Source: Echinometra lucunter (Eukaryota > Echinodermata > Echinoidea > Camarodonta > Echinometridae). Taken from it: a stretch of 64,000 bases of DNA. The DNA lies in NCBI GenBank assembly GCA_029962745.1, contig CM057165.1, positions 5,876,465-5,940,464 on the forward strand, in the 5' to 3' direction. Numbering within the stretch: the first letter of the stretch is position 1; each line of letters begins with the position of its first letter. The translations under genes and the position numbers were made by a program. Under the pieces are notes generated by a model, which worked only from the letters and a program-made list of their open reading frames with translations, did not search any database and had not been told where the DNA came from. This document shows, piece after piece, positions 24,906 to 34,144 of this stretch.

Positions 24906-25069
24906 CTGTTGCATGAAAAAAAAGAAAAACAACAAAATTTAACAAATATGTAAGACATGTGAGGTATGTAAGAGACAGATTCATAAACATGTATTTATTA
25001 TAGCAAAATCAAGCTATGTACACGATTGGACTCAATGAATATATCTGTCCACAAACTTGTCTTCTGGAA

Positions 25070-25240
25070 GGGCCTTCTCAACTACAGTAGCTCCTCCACA
25101 GCATAATCTTTCAATGATGTTGAGAATTACATCCTTGAAAACCTTCAGATCCAAGTTAAATTGTATCTGATAATACATTGAACTTGACACAGGGCATTCA
25201 TTATCTCTTCTATATTTGTGCCTGGGAAATAATTTTTTTT
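25070..25240 (-). pseudogene. Protein-like segment, unrecognised, with an apparent frameshift
   Basis: On the - strand, one frame reads as coding (GTNIEEIMNALCQVQ) until a stop. A second frame then continues in coding-like fashion (FNLDLKVFKDVILNIIERLC) to a stop near 25061. The overlap looks like one domain broken by a small indel, which may be a real lesion or an assembly error. A 3' splice site (tttcccag) precedes it, with a poor pyrimidine tract. It may be an alternative or decayed exon of the same gene as 25518-25606. Confidence 0.3.
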
Positions 25241-25517
25241 CTTTTTCTTCTTTTTTTTGTTGCTAGATTGCTTTATAGGCTGTTCATTATTATCATTATC
25301 ATTACTATTTTTTATTATTATTCCAAAAAAACAGGATCCAGTCTGTATACTTGAAAGACTTTGCTTTGACAAAAGCACAAAGTTCAATCAAGGGCAACTA
25401 TTATACTAATATTGGCCCTTTATTTTACTGTCCTATATCATCGTCATTGTTATTATTTATTAATATTGGCATAGATCTAGACCTATAAACAGCCAATTTA
25501 ATTTTCATACAGCCTAC

Positions 25518-25606
25518 CTCTCCAAACTTCAACAAGTTCTTTTTTCCTCTCCGGATTTGTACATGTCTCCACAGAATCTATTTTATTGGAGAAGAAAGGC
25601 ACCATC
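25518..25606 (-). CDS. Exon-like segment of an unrecognised minus-strand gene (upstream exon)
   Basis: On the - strand it is bounded by a strong 3' splice site (ctttctttcttttcag before 25606) and a donor GGAGAG|GTAGGC after 25518. The 89-bp exon has one open frame beginning at an ATG one base inside the exon, with residues such as SNKIDSVETCTNPERKKEL, and ends in phase 1. That joins correctly to 24816-24905. No domain is recognised. The 3' LTR of the neighbouring retroelement, 550 bp upstream on the same strand, carries a splice donor that could feed into this acceptor. Confidence 0.45.
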
Positions 25607-26149
25607 CTGAAAAGAAAGAAAGAAAAAACAAACAAACATAAGTTCAAGTTACATTTCTAGCTAGAAATAAATCTATACAAGCTGTTGTCGCTCACTACAG
25701 ACTTTTGTACAGTCACTATGTGCTGTATGTTACGTGCTCAACGTAACAGTTACAGTGGGAAAAAAAAAGAAGAAAAAAGAAATCAAGCTAGCAATAAGAA
25801 AAAAGACAAAATTTATGACTCTATGAGTATGAGTCCAGCATGAAGAACACAAGGTAGCTGCTGTCACTGAACATCGAAGTCGTATTTGAGATTTTTCACT
25901 GTCTGATGTGATTGAAAATTAGTAAGAAATGAGAAACAACTGTAGTGATTATTTTGTGAAAATTTGACGCAGATTTGCTCAACTAACGCTACATCGAGAT
26001 ACAGTCTGTGTAACGTTTATACTCACTAACATATACAGTTAGTAGGAAATCTAGATCTAGCCTAAATGTTTTAGGTCTGGACTATGTCTACATCTGAATT
26101 AGATAGTGGACCAGGTCTAACAACAATAACAGATTTGCCAAAATAAAAA
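25607..26149. other. Non-coding; left flank of the retroelement
   Basis: AT-rich DNA with no gene. The stretch ends in aaaaagggg at the element boundary. Confidence 0.45.
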
Positions 26150-26153
26150 GGGG

Positions 26154-26360
26154 TGAAGCGGTTCTGGCCAAATATAACCAGAATCCGCCGATGAACTCAC
26201 CTTCAAACGGATATCCAGATGGCTCTGAGAAGTCAGTTTTAAAGGTGCGTTGTGACTGTTGTAGAACTTGAACTGGAACTCTCGATAATGGCGGGAAAGC
26301 AGGAATGGCGCCCCCTGGTGGTGGCTGTTTGTAGGGGGGTGGGGGGGAGTTACTACAACA
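26154..26360 (-). repeat. 3' LTR of the gag-TatD element
   Basis: Identical to 32217-32423 apart from the second base (+ strand TGAAGCGG here, TAAAGCGG there). It has TG...CA termini and contains a splice-donor-like TTTGAAG|GTGAGT on the - strand. Confidence 0.9.
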
Positions 26361-26371
26361 TTCCCCCCCGT
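26361..26371 (-). other. Polypurine tract of the gag-TatD element
   Basis: On the - strand, ACGGGGGGGAA directly abuts the TGTTG start of the 3' LTR. This is the expected position and composition for plus-strand DNA priming. Confidence 0.75.
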
Positions 26372-27297
26372 TTTGAAAAACCGGGTCCCCAAATACCCGG
26401 GGAACAACCCACTTCAAACAGGAGGTCCAAAAAAGAAAAAGAAAATTTTTTTTTTTTTCTTTCTTTTGTTCTTCCCAACCCTCCCTTCAGGTTTGGAAGT
26501 TTCCCTAGAGGGGACATTCTATGTATGGGAACCTACCCAATTTCCCCCCAAGGAGTACACAGGTTTTGAAATCATTAATATATCCCCAAAATAACCAAGG
26601 AATGTTCACATACAAGAAGCAAATAATTGTGAACACTAACTTGTTAAAAACAAAATCGTCAGGGTTGGGTGTCCCCCTGAACGTTAAAAACTTAGATATA
26701 TAACTACCCAAAAATCAGCTGCTAATTTTGAAAGGCAGTGGACGGATATCTAGATACCATATAAAAATATATATAAAAACTCTTATACACACATGTACAA
26801 AAATGAAATGTGGCAAGATTCTTTTTGGTCCCTAAAAAAAAGAACTTATCAAAACTAACTTAGTAGTTTCCAAGGGGAACCCACCCAAAATACTCCGCGC
26901 TCCCATAGCGGGGAACTGTCCACTTTTCCTTCCCGGACTACGGCGCCATTTTACCAGCTCGGGAGGTACATTTCTCGAGCCTTTCGGCAAGGTCCCGGGT
27001 AACCGAATACCCGCCTAGGTCACTCCGGCGCAGGCAAGGAGGCGTCAGCGCCGCCATTACTCGGAGCGGGCCATTTTGAAAAAATCCCCTTGGAATTACA
27101 TACAAAAACCCAATGGCAATTAACCCATACCCCCCGGGAAGCCTAACTATTATATATACTAAAAGACTTGCCGATATGGCAAGTTGAAGGGAAAGGGGTG
27201 GAATACCCCCGTCCGCAGACAAGTGAAAGGGGGAACCTTTGCGAACCCCCGTCCTGGCAGGTACCCTGTACCCGCCTCGCCCCCCAACCTGGGTCCC
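26372..27297 (-). other. 3' untranslated part of the gag-TatD element
   Basis: About 0.93 kb between the ORF stop and the polypurine tract. Small open frames (for example 26938-27222 on the - strand) show no pol or env motif. Confidence 0.6.
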
Positions 27298-30200
27298 TTA
27301 CGCATAGAGTGCCAGGGCGTTTGCCCTGGTCAACTCTAGAAGGGACGGGAGCTGGGTGCTTCGGGCCCTGGCGACCACCGCCCCCACATCCCCGAGGTAG
27401 GCAGGGGTGGAATAGGTAAGCCCCCCACCTACAGGCAGATGAGGGGAGTCTGTCTCCAGAAGGAGCCGATTTGAGGGCACCCGGCGTAAGGCAGACAGCT
27501 GCTCGGAATTGAACGCCTTCACCAGGGAGTTGAAGCCAAAATAAGTATGTGGGAACCTCTGTCCCCACGCCTCTACCTCCCCGGGTCCGAGCGTGCAGCC
27601 ATGGATATGTATGCGTTGGTTCCGGTTCACCCTCATCTCGGTCTCCTTCCTGCATAGGCGGGACGGGTCGTCCGACGTCCGGGCGCCTTTCTCCCCGCGA
27701 ATATGCAGGATCAGGACTCTCCCCGTGGCCCCCACCTGGTCTAGAATGGCCCGGTAGAGGGTTAGCTGGGCTGACCATGTAGTCTGGGGGGCGGAGTGGT
27801 CTAACCCCACCTCCCCGAGGCCGATGGTCCGGGAGTCATGGATCAACTCAGCCAAGGTGTCCAGTGCCGGTTCATCAAAGGTCGGGGCGTGCTTGGGGTG
27901 CACGCCCACGGCCACCTTCCAGCGCTTATCGGTAGGAAACCGAATGCTGCGGTGCTCACTGGGGTCGCAATAAACCATTACGCCCCCAGTGAGACTTACC
28001 GGGACATGCGGCTCCCTACCAGTGTGGGCCCGCACACACTCAAGCCCTTTCCTGCCCAGCTTGGCCTCCAGCCTATCCAAATGGAAATGGCTATCGAAGA
28101 CCAAGTGGACGGGGGGCTCGGAGGCAACCCGGGCATAAGGCTTGCCCGGATCTTTCCCCGAGTGCATGGGGGTTGGCCTGGATGCCGCAGGTGGTGGAGC
28201 CACCCAAGCGGCGGGCCTACCTGTGCCGGGAATGGCTTTCCCGCTACTGCCAGACGACGGTCTTTCCTCCCATCGCACTGGCGCCGCCCTGGGCCCCGAG
28301 TTCCTGGCCGGGAGCGTACTGCCCTCCACAGGAAGGGCAGGAGTCATCCCGGGAACTGCTCCGAGCCGCAACTTGGCCGACTGCGGATCTAACTGCTGAC
28401 ACAATCGGTCCGAAATAATCGACAGCTCGGCAGCTGCGTCCGCCGCTGCGCCGATAGGATGGCTACCCACGGCAACGGATATAGTCAAGGAGGGCCCAGA
28501 TCCTAACCGACAACCGATTACCTCCTCCATTTGCCCGGGTCCCGCGGCTTGCTCCGCATTCGGATCCGGACCTTCTTCCACCCGCTCCTCCTGCCGGATA
28601 TCCGGATATCCGACAGGAATAACCGGGGCGGTAAACTCCTTCACATAGCGGGCAAGTTCGCCCACTGTCTCCCCTGCTATCCCGGTTTCAGGATCCCGCC
28701 GGCCTTTACTTGACTCGGCGGGGCCAACCGGCGGCTTAACGGGGTCAGCTAGCGACCCGGTGACAAAGGCCACCCGCATACTCCCTTGGTCTCCCTTGAG
28801 CTTGGGACAATCCTTCTTGAAATGCCCATAGCCCCCGCAAGCATAGCAGCGATCGCTCCCAGGTGACTTGGGCCGCTCTCGGGGAGCCTCCGACTTGGAC
28901 GTGAGGATCTCCAGGACCTTACGGAGATCGCGTTCCATTGTAGTTACCCGGTTCTCTAGGCGGTCATGGCGCTCCCTAAGCCGGCGCCCTAATGCATCCG
29001 CTTCCGGTTCGGCGACGAGCTGGCTAGGGGAGTGGGGCGGTAGATCGGCTCTACGGGTATTATTCGCCCCATCTTCCAAGGCGACGGATGGAACTGGCCG
29101 GGGCCGCCCGAACATGGCCCTGTGCACATGTTGATGCCACTGGATATGTCCCACTGCCGCCTCGACGGTGGTGGGGTGCTGAGTAAGCGCATGGCATCCC
29201 GCCTCGCGATTAATACACCCCTGGCACAGGCGTAGGGCAGCCTGCTGCTGGGGGTATGACCCTGTAATCCCTGGGAAGGCGCGGAGTGCCAGCCCAAGGA
29301 CTCTATCCGACCAGTCAAGTAGGGGCTCATTCGGTTCTTGTTTAGCTGCCGCGAATTCAAGCTGAGCCGACTCGGACAGCCCGCCGTTGTCGAAGCGCTT
29401 GGCCATACTCTGCACGAGGGAGAAATAGCCCAGACCCGGCTCCCGCTCTAGCAGTAGGCTAAGGTACTCGCTCGCCTTCCCTTCCAGCCCCAAGCTTAAC
29501 TGGTTTATCCTCTCTGGCCAGTCCCACTCCATTTGGTCGGCGAAGGTGGAGAATTTATGGAAAAACGTCCTCCAGTTCCCTCGCCCATCAAAGGAGATAG
29601 CTTTCGGGAGGGGCTGGTAGTTTACCCGCCCCCTAGTGGCCCCTACACCATCCCTCATGGTGGGTGGACGTCCAGGGTCCTCGGATGGGGCCTGTGTCCC
29701 CACCCTTCGATGTCCCGGGAAGGAGTCACCCCACCCCTGAGCCTCCATGCTACTCCCCTGGGGCAAGTCATACCTGATATCCCTATAGGAAAAGGCCTCC
29801 TGGCCCGGCCCCACAGCAATCTTAATCCCCCGGGATTCCCCAACTTCTTGGGCCCTTCTGGGGAGGGGGTTGGTAAGGCCCCGCCGGTGGGCTAAGTCGC
29901 CCCCCAACCGGGAATGCCCCCCAAGTTCCCCCATTGCCCTGGGGTGATCACAGGCCCCTAAGGGAGGCTCATTTGGCCCCCCAAGACCCCCCTCAGCCTC
30001 CCGGGAAAACGAGTCTAGCCCCCTACCAACCCCGTTAGCCCCGAAAGAGGGCCCCTGGGGAACCGGTAGATGGCCCCCCTTCCCAGATATAACAGGGGGT
30101 GCACCTTGGGACCTACTGATTTCCTGGGTTGTTGGTGGGGAATGGACCTCATAGGGGTAGATGGCAGCTGGCGACCATCTGTCCCCTCCCTGGGTTAAAG

Positions 30201-30549
30201 GGGTACTAGTGATAGGGGTTCGAACCCCCGACGGCGTGGAAAAACTATTCCTGCCGCCCACACCCTGAAGGGGGACTCCCCCTGAACCCTGAGCAGAGCC
30301 TACCTCCCGGGGCGCGAAGTTAAACCATCCCGCTAGCCCCTCGGGTGTTTCCAACCCTGGAGACGCCTCGAACAGAGCAGGGGTAATATCCCCATGGCCC
30401 ATCCTGAGCCCCAGGATAATTCCAGCCTGCGCAGGGTCCAGCCCCGGCACTTCCAACAGCTCCTCGAATGAGCACATGTTGATGGGGACCCGATCATCCG
30501 CGCCCCCTGTTGGGGGCTTAGCCCCCTTCCCCTCAGTTGCCCCTTCCAT
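27298..30549 (-). CDS. HhH-gag-zinc knuckle-degenerate protease-TatD hydrolase polyprotein
   Basis: 1083 codons from ATG 30549 to TAA 27298; an upstream TTG adds three residues but is not needed. Domains by residue: ComEA-like helix-hairpin-helix at about 24-72 (INMCSFEELLEVPGL, then AGIILGLRMGHG); proline/glycine-rich linker; Ty3/gypsy-type capsid at about 315-475; charged coiled coil at about 517-552; CCHC zinc knuckle C568-C581 (CYACGGYGHFKKDC); retropepsin-like stretch at about 677-730, where the catalytic DTG is DAA (D704); and a TatD metal-hydrolase domain at about 815-1083. The TatD ligands appear complete: HxH (H821, H823), GVHP (H884), GEVGLD (E913), H949 in LHIRG, H981/H983 in HIHG and D1034 in LLLETDSPH. 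TatD proteins are Mg-dependent nucleases; activity here is inferred. The ORF is visibly GC-rich against AT-rich surroundings. Confidence 0.88.
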   Translation of the reverse strand: MEGATEGKGAKPPTGGADDRVPINMCSFEELLEVPGLDPAQAGIILGLRMGHGDITPALFEASPGLETPEGLAGWFNFAPREVGSAQGSGGVPLQGVGGRNSFSTPSGVRTPITSTPLTQGGDRWSPAAIYPYEVHSPPTTQEISRSQGAPPVISGKGGHLPVPQGPSFGANGVGRGLDSFSREAEGGLGGPNEPPLGACDHPRAMGELGGHSRLGGDLAHRRGLTNPLPRRAQEVGESRGIKIAVGPGQEAFSYRDIRYDLPQGSSMEAQGWGDSFPGHRRVGTQAPSEDPGRPPTMRDGVGATRGRVNYQPLPKAISFDGRGNWRTFFHKFSTFADQMEWDWPERINQLSLGLEGKASEYLSLLLEREPGLGYFSLVQSMAKRFDNGGLSESAQLEFAAAKQEPNEPLLDWSDRVLGLALRAFPGITGSYPQQQAALRLCQGCINREAGCHALTQHPTTVEAAVGHIQWHQHVHRAMFGRPRPVPSVALEDGANNTRRADLPPHSPSQLVAEPEADALGRRLRERHDRLENRVTTMERDLRKVLEILTSKSEAPRERPKSPGSDRCYACGGYGHFKKDCPKLKGDQGSMRVAFVTGSLADPVKPPVGPAESSKGRRDPETGIAGETVGELARYVKEFTAPVIPVGYPDIRQEERVEEGPDPNAEQAAGPGQMEEVIGCRLGSGPSLTISVAVGSHPIGAAADAAAELSIISDRLCQQLDPQSAKLRLGAVPGMTPALPVEGSTLPARNSGPRAAPVRWEERPSSGSSGKAIPGTGRPAAWVAPPPAASRPTPMHSGKDPGKPYARVASEPPVHLVFDSHFHLDRLEAKLGRKGLECVRAHTGREPHVPVSLTGGVMVYCDPSEHRSIRFPTDKRWKVAVGVHPKHAPTFDEPALDTLAELIHDSRTIGLGEVGLDHSAPQTTWSAQLTLYRAILDQVGATGRVLILHIRGEKGARTSDDPSRLCRKETEMRVNRNQRIHIHGCTLGPGEVEAWGQRFPHTYFGFNSLVKAFNSEQLSALRRVPSNRLLLETDSPHLPVGGGLTYSTPAYLGDVGAVVARARSTQLPSLLELTRANALALYA

Positions 30550-30924
30550 ATGCTGCAAGGGAATGTCTTTCCCAGCGCAATAGAGCTCGAGTGGACAACT
30601 GATGGAATTGAATTATTAAACTAGCTCTAACCAGCTTAAATATATATTGGGTGATATAAATGTCCCACTCGGAGAGGCAATTCTTATCACTAATGCAAAA
30701 GGCACACTCACCACCCTCAGGACAAAAACACAATATCACACCCTAGTCCTGGTATAAAACTTGGACCAGGGCTTGCACTAGTTCTGGGAGGGTGATGACG
30801 TCAGCCTTATAGGCTTCAATCATCAACAGTAGAAGGTTGAGCTTCCCTTCTACTTCAATCTGAAACGATTCGCCCTCACCAGCCATACACACAACTGCAA
30901 CTAAAGCACACACCTCACACCCAA

Positions 30925-31200
30925 TTTTTTTTTTTTTTTTTTTTTTTTCAGGGCTCCCGCACTACAAAGAGTGGGTGGGCCAACACGCGAAACACACGGA
31001 CACCTGAAACACTCGATGAGCAGGCACACCCGCGATCGAAAAGACCACAGGCACGACTGCAACAACACACACAAAAATCAGGCTCACCCGTGATCGAAAA
31101 GACCACAGGCACCGATGTAAGACACACACACAACAATCAGGCGCACCCGTGATCGAAAAGACCACAGGCACCGATGTAAGACACACACACAACAATCCAC
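30925..31200. repeat. Leader repeats: three ~60-bp tandem units and a poly(T) run
   Basis: cgatcgaaaagaccacaggc recurs three times (about 31034, 31093 and 31152) with CA-rich spacers (agacacacacacaacaatc). A T-run sits at 30926-30948. All lie inside the element leader. Confidence 0.85.
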
Positions 31201-32196
31201 TACCAGCACACACGGCTGGGAGTAGGCCTAGGCCCTACACGTTTACCCCTCCGAGTGCTCAACGTAAGACAATGTGGACGAAATGAAAATAAGAAAAATC
31301 AATTCAAAAACACGAACAGCACACACTCCAGACAAGACAATAGCTAAAACAGATAATAACAGTATTGGGAGAACTCACCCCTCTTGTTGGAAAGCAGGGA
31401 AGCCTTACCCGAACTGCAAAAATTGCTGAGAACTTGTCTGAATTTACTTGAGAAAATACAGGTGATGTCGACGATTGCCTGTGCGAACATCCAATGAACG
31501 CTAGAAAGAAAATGGCGTCCTTCCAAGCGATCGCGGACGAGGATATCCCTCCGCCCATTCACTGGGCACAGGGAACACGCGGAACGCAGGCCCAAGCACT
31601 GATTTCACACGAACCAGTGCGCGGGCAAGCAAGTAACCCGCACGTGCCAAAACTTGCAAAAAGATGTAAAAATAGCAAGATTTATTCTGACAAGTACAGG
31701 AACACACCCAAAAACAATAATTCACCCAAAACAAGACAAATCAAGCACCCCACAGACGTAAACAAACACAAACACTCACGACAAACACCCGTTCACAACA
31801 CGTGAATCTCTCTCCCCCTCTCCCCGACAGCGGAATGGAAAGTTTTCGCGCCGCCGGGACTACAGGCGATGAGAGTGCCCAAGAGAGAGAGCGCGAAAGA
31901 CACAAAACACTGACAAAACAAGGCCAATCCGAGGCAGAAAATGCTTTCCGGACTGGCACACACAATAAAAATAAGACAAAAATATATATAGATTATACAA
32001 TAGCGGGATAGGGAAGGATTCCACCCTATCCACTACGATTTCAAAACTGATTATTGACAACTCCGCTGTGGGCACTTTCTCCCCGCGCACCGGAAAGTAC
32101 GTCAGTGCACTAAGTAGGGAGCTTGGCCCACAGCGAAAAATCACAACAGGAATTAAAAATTAATTAATTGGGATTTTCCCGAAAAAGCAGCGATCT

Positions 32197-32215
32197 GAAG
32201 TTGCTCGCAGCGCCA
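32197..32215 (-). other. Primer-binding site of the gag-TatD element
   Basis: The - strand reads TGGCGCTGCGAGCAACTTC, starting one base after the 5' LTR. It begins with the TGG that pairs with the CCA of a tRNA 3' end. I have not assigned the tRNA species. Confidence 0.7.
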
Positions 32216-32216
32216 A

Positions 32217-32423
32217 TAAAGCGGTTCTGGCCAAATATAACCAGAATCCGCCGATGAACTCACCTTCAAACGGATATCCAGATGGCTCTGAGAAGTCAGT
32301 TTTAAAGGTGCGTTGTGACTGTTGTAGAACTTGAACTGGAACTCTCGATAATGGCGGGAAAGCAGGAATGGCGCCCCCTGGTGGTGGCTGTTTGTAGGGG
32401 GGTGGGGGGGAGTTACTACAACA
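32217..32423 (-). promoter_or_regulatory. 5' LTR of the gag-TatD element
   Basis: A 207-bp LTR with CA at the + strand right edge and TA, instead of TG, at the left edge. It is followed on the - strand by the primer-binding site. By analogy with other LTRs it should contain the promoter and cap site; I see no unambiguous TATA box. It carries the splice donor described for the leader intron. Confidence 0.85.
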
Positions 32424-32427
32424 GGGG

Positions 32428-33599
32428 GATCAGATTTAACTGCTAGTCTTCATATGTCAACCAATGTTAAACTTGAATTTGAAATGCAACAAGTTAACTC
32501 ACAGTAACACTAACAAGTAACAGTTAGCCAGGCCCAGGCCAGCTAACGTTAGACTAGACCAAAGTGTTCTGTCTCTAACACTTAGCCTCGTATTCTGGTA
32601 GGGTCGGCATGGAGGAGTGCTGACCCCACCAGAATAAGAGGCTAACGACAACTGTTAGAGACAGGACACAACGGTCTAACATTTTCCTCACTTCACTTGA
32701 CGTCGATTTGATTGCCAACATCTTCGGTTCTAAGTCGTTAGTCTAACTCTACATTAGGCATAACTGTTACTCTTCAACCAGGTCTAAGTATTTTCAAGAC
32801 AATAGCCAAATTTCTTCATCTAATAGCAGTGAATAGGAAATATCGTTATGCTGTCTGAAGGGGGGAGGGGGGGGGATAATTCAACATAAGAACTCGGAAG
32901 ATCCATGAGTACTGCACGAATTTTCTGATGACGTCCCGCCCGACACTCCGGGCAAGCAGTCAAGACCAAGAGGGTTCTAGTGGCAATCTAGCCGAAATTA
33001 AAGCTCACGACGATGAAAAATGTATTGAAAGTTTGAGAGTAGATTGTCCAAAAATTTATTCATCAAAACACCTTTGCAACTTCTCAAAATGTAAATAAAT
33101 ACCAGTAGATCACTCACAATGTTCGGATTTCTTTTCAATATAAGTCAATTTAAGAAATTCAAGCATAATTACAGTTGTACTCACCGACAAACTTTTCCCC
33201 CTAAAATGATCATTCTGTGCGGGTGACGTCATCACTGCCAACTAAGTAGCGGAAGTGACGAAAAAAAGGTCATATTTCGTCTCGATCTATTCATTTGAAT
33301 ATTTACCATATTCATAAGGCAGGGTCCAATCAAAATTTGAGAATATCGCAGTGTACAAATACAAAAATGAATAATGCATGAGGAAGAATCGATATTTCCC
33401 ATTTTTATGGCTATCGGAATGGTATCGGGGGCTTCGGGAACGTTCAAATGTCCCCCCGGAAGTCAGATTTTAATACGCTTAAATACGCTTAGCCTGAATG
33501 GTGACGCAGTGTTATATATGCAAATGAGGAAAATCCGCGGGTGCTACATTTCTGTCTATACGGTGTTATTAGTCTATGGTTACTTCTTTCCTATCTTTC
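32428..33599. other. Non-coding; contains one long hairpin
   Basis: The segment about 32563-32670 folds into a stem: gtctctaaca...agcctcgtattctggt pairs with ccagaataagaggct...gttagagac. It could be a small MITE or a structured RNA. Otherwise no gene is seen. Confidence 0.45.
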
Positions 33600-33959
33600 T
33601 TTCTTTTTTTTTTTTTTTCTCTCTTTATTTTCCTTCCTTCTGCTTTTCTTTGTTTTTGTATTTTTTTTGTTGTACTGTCTAATTGTTTTATGTCTCTTCT
33701 GTGTGTGTGTGGGGGGGGGTGCACTCGAACCCTTTTCCATTTTTTTTTTATTGTAAATTTCATTCAGTTTAATCAATGTTGAGTAATAAATTTTCTACAT
33801 AACTATTGTATGATTTTGTGAATTGATATTGGTTATAAATGGTTAATTTTTGTTATTGAATTTATCCATTGTATATGATTATGTTAATACCATGAGTATT
33901 TGTACGTTGATTTGTATTGAACTGAATGATTAATAAATACTATTACAAAACAAAAAAAA
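33600..33959 (+). mobile_element. Probable 3' end of a non-LTR retrotransposon
   Basis: AT- and T-rich tail with ttgagtaataaattt and gattaataaatactatt near its end, then caaaacaaaaaaaaa at 33949-33960. It abuts the truncated gypsy LTR exactly. No coding part is visible, so the assignment rests on the polyadenylated-looking end. Confidence 0.35.
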
Positions 33960-34132
33960 ATGGTAAATGAGTAAAAAGCATTGTGACGTGTACAACATGG
34001 AAGCTGCCTTAGTTACCGGTGGTGCCGGAATAAAGCCTTGGACATGAATCACTAATACCGGCTTGAACTTAATCTTTGTATGTGTTGGTGATGAGCTTTG
34101 TAGAGCCAAGTAATACATACAAATACACAACA
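33960..34132 (+). repeat. 5' LTR of the gypsy element, missing its first ~51 bp
   Basis: Matches 47279-47451 over 173 bp; the visible difference is taatacatac here against taattcatac there. Ends ACACAACA and is followed at once by TGGTGGCAGCCGG (34133 on), the expected primer-binding position. Confidence 0.85.
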
Positions 34133-34144
34133 TGGTGGCAGCCG

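Larger units (their letters stand above)
30553..32263 (-). other. Predicted leader intron of the gag-TatD element
   Basis: On the - strand, the donor TTTGAAG|GTGAGT lies about 160 bases into the 5' LTR (32264/32263). A pyrimidine-rich 3' splice site, cattcccttgcag, ends at 30553, with the ATG starting three bases later. Splicing would remove about 1.71 kb, including the primer-binding site and leader repeats, and bring the LTR cap-proximal sequence directly to the gag start. This is a prediction from splice-site consensus only. Confidence 0.5.
26154..32423 (-). mobile_element. Young non-autonomous LTR retroelement encoding a gag-TatD fusion
   Basis: A 6.27-kb element on the - strand. Its 207-bp LTRs (26154-26360 and 32217-32423) differ at one base that I can find. 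Read 5' to 3' on the - strand it has an LTR beginning TGTTGTAGTAAC, a primer-binding site TGGCGCTGCGAGCAAC one base after the LTR, a 1.6-kb leader, one long ORF (30549-27298), about 0.94 kb of untranslated DNA, a polypurine tract and the second LTR. GGGG occurs on both outer flanks (26150-26153 and 32424-32427), a plausible 4-bp target duplication in low-complexity sequence. No reverse transcriptase, RNase H or integrase motif is present in any frame, so movement would need enzymes supplied by another element. The LTR identity and unbroken ORF indicate recent insertion. Confidence 0.9.

Noticed and set aside
27143..27778. 211-codon minus-strand ORF, and several + strand ORFs between 27168 and 29895
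   Set aside because: Shadows of the GC-rich gag-TatD ORF in other frames; no conserved motif.
30948..32144. Minus-strand ORFs in the leader of the gag-TatD element as an extra gene
   Set aside because: Short, overlapping, cysteine/serine-rich from CA repeats; no pol, env or accessory motif.
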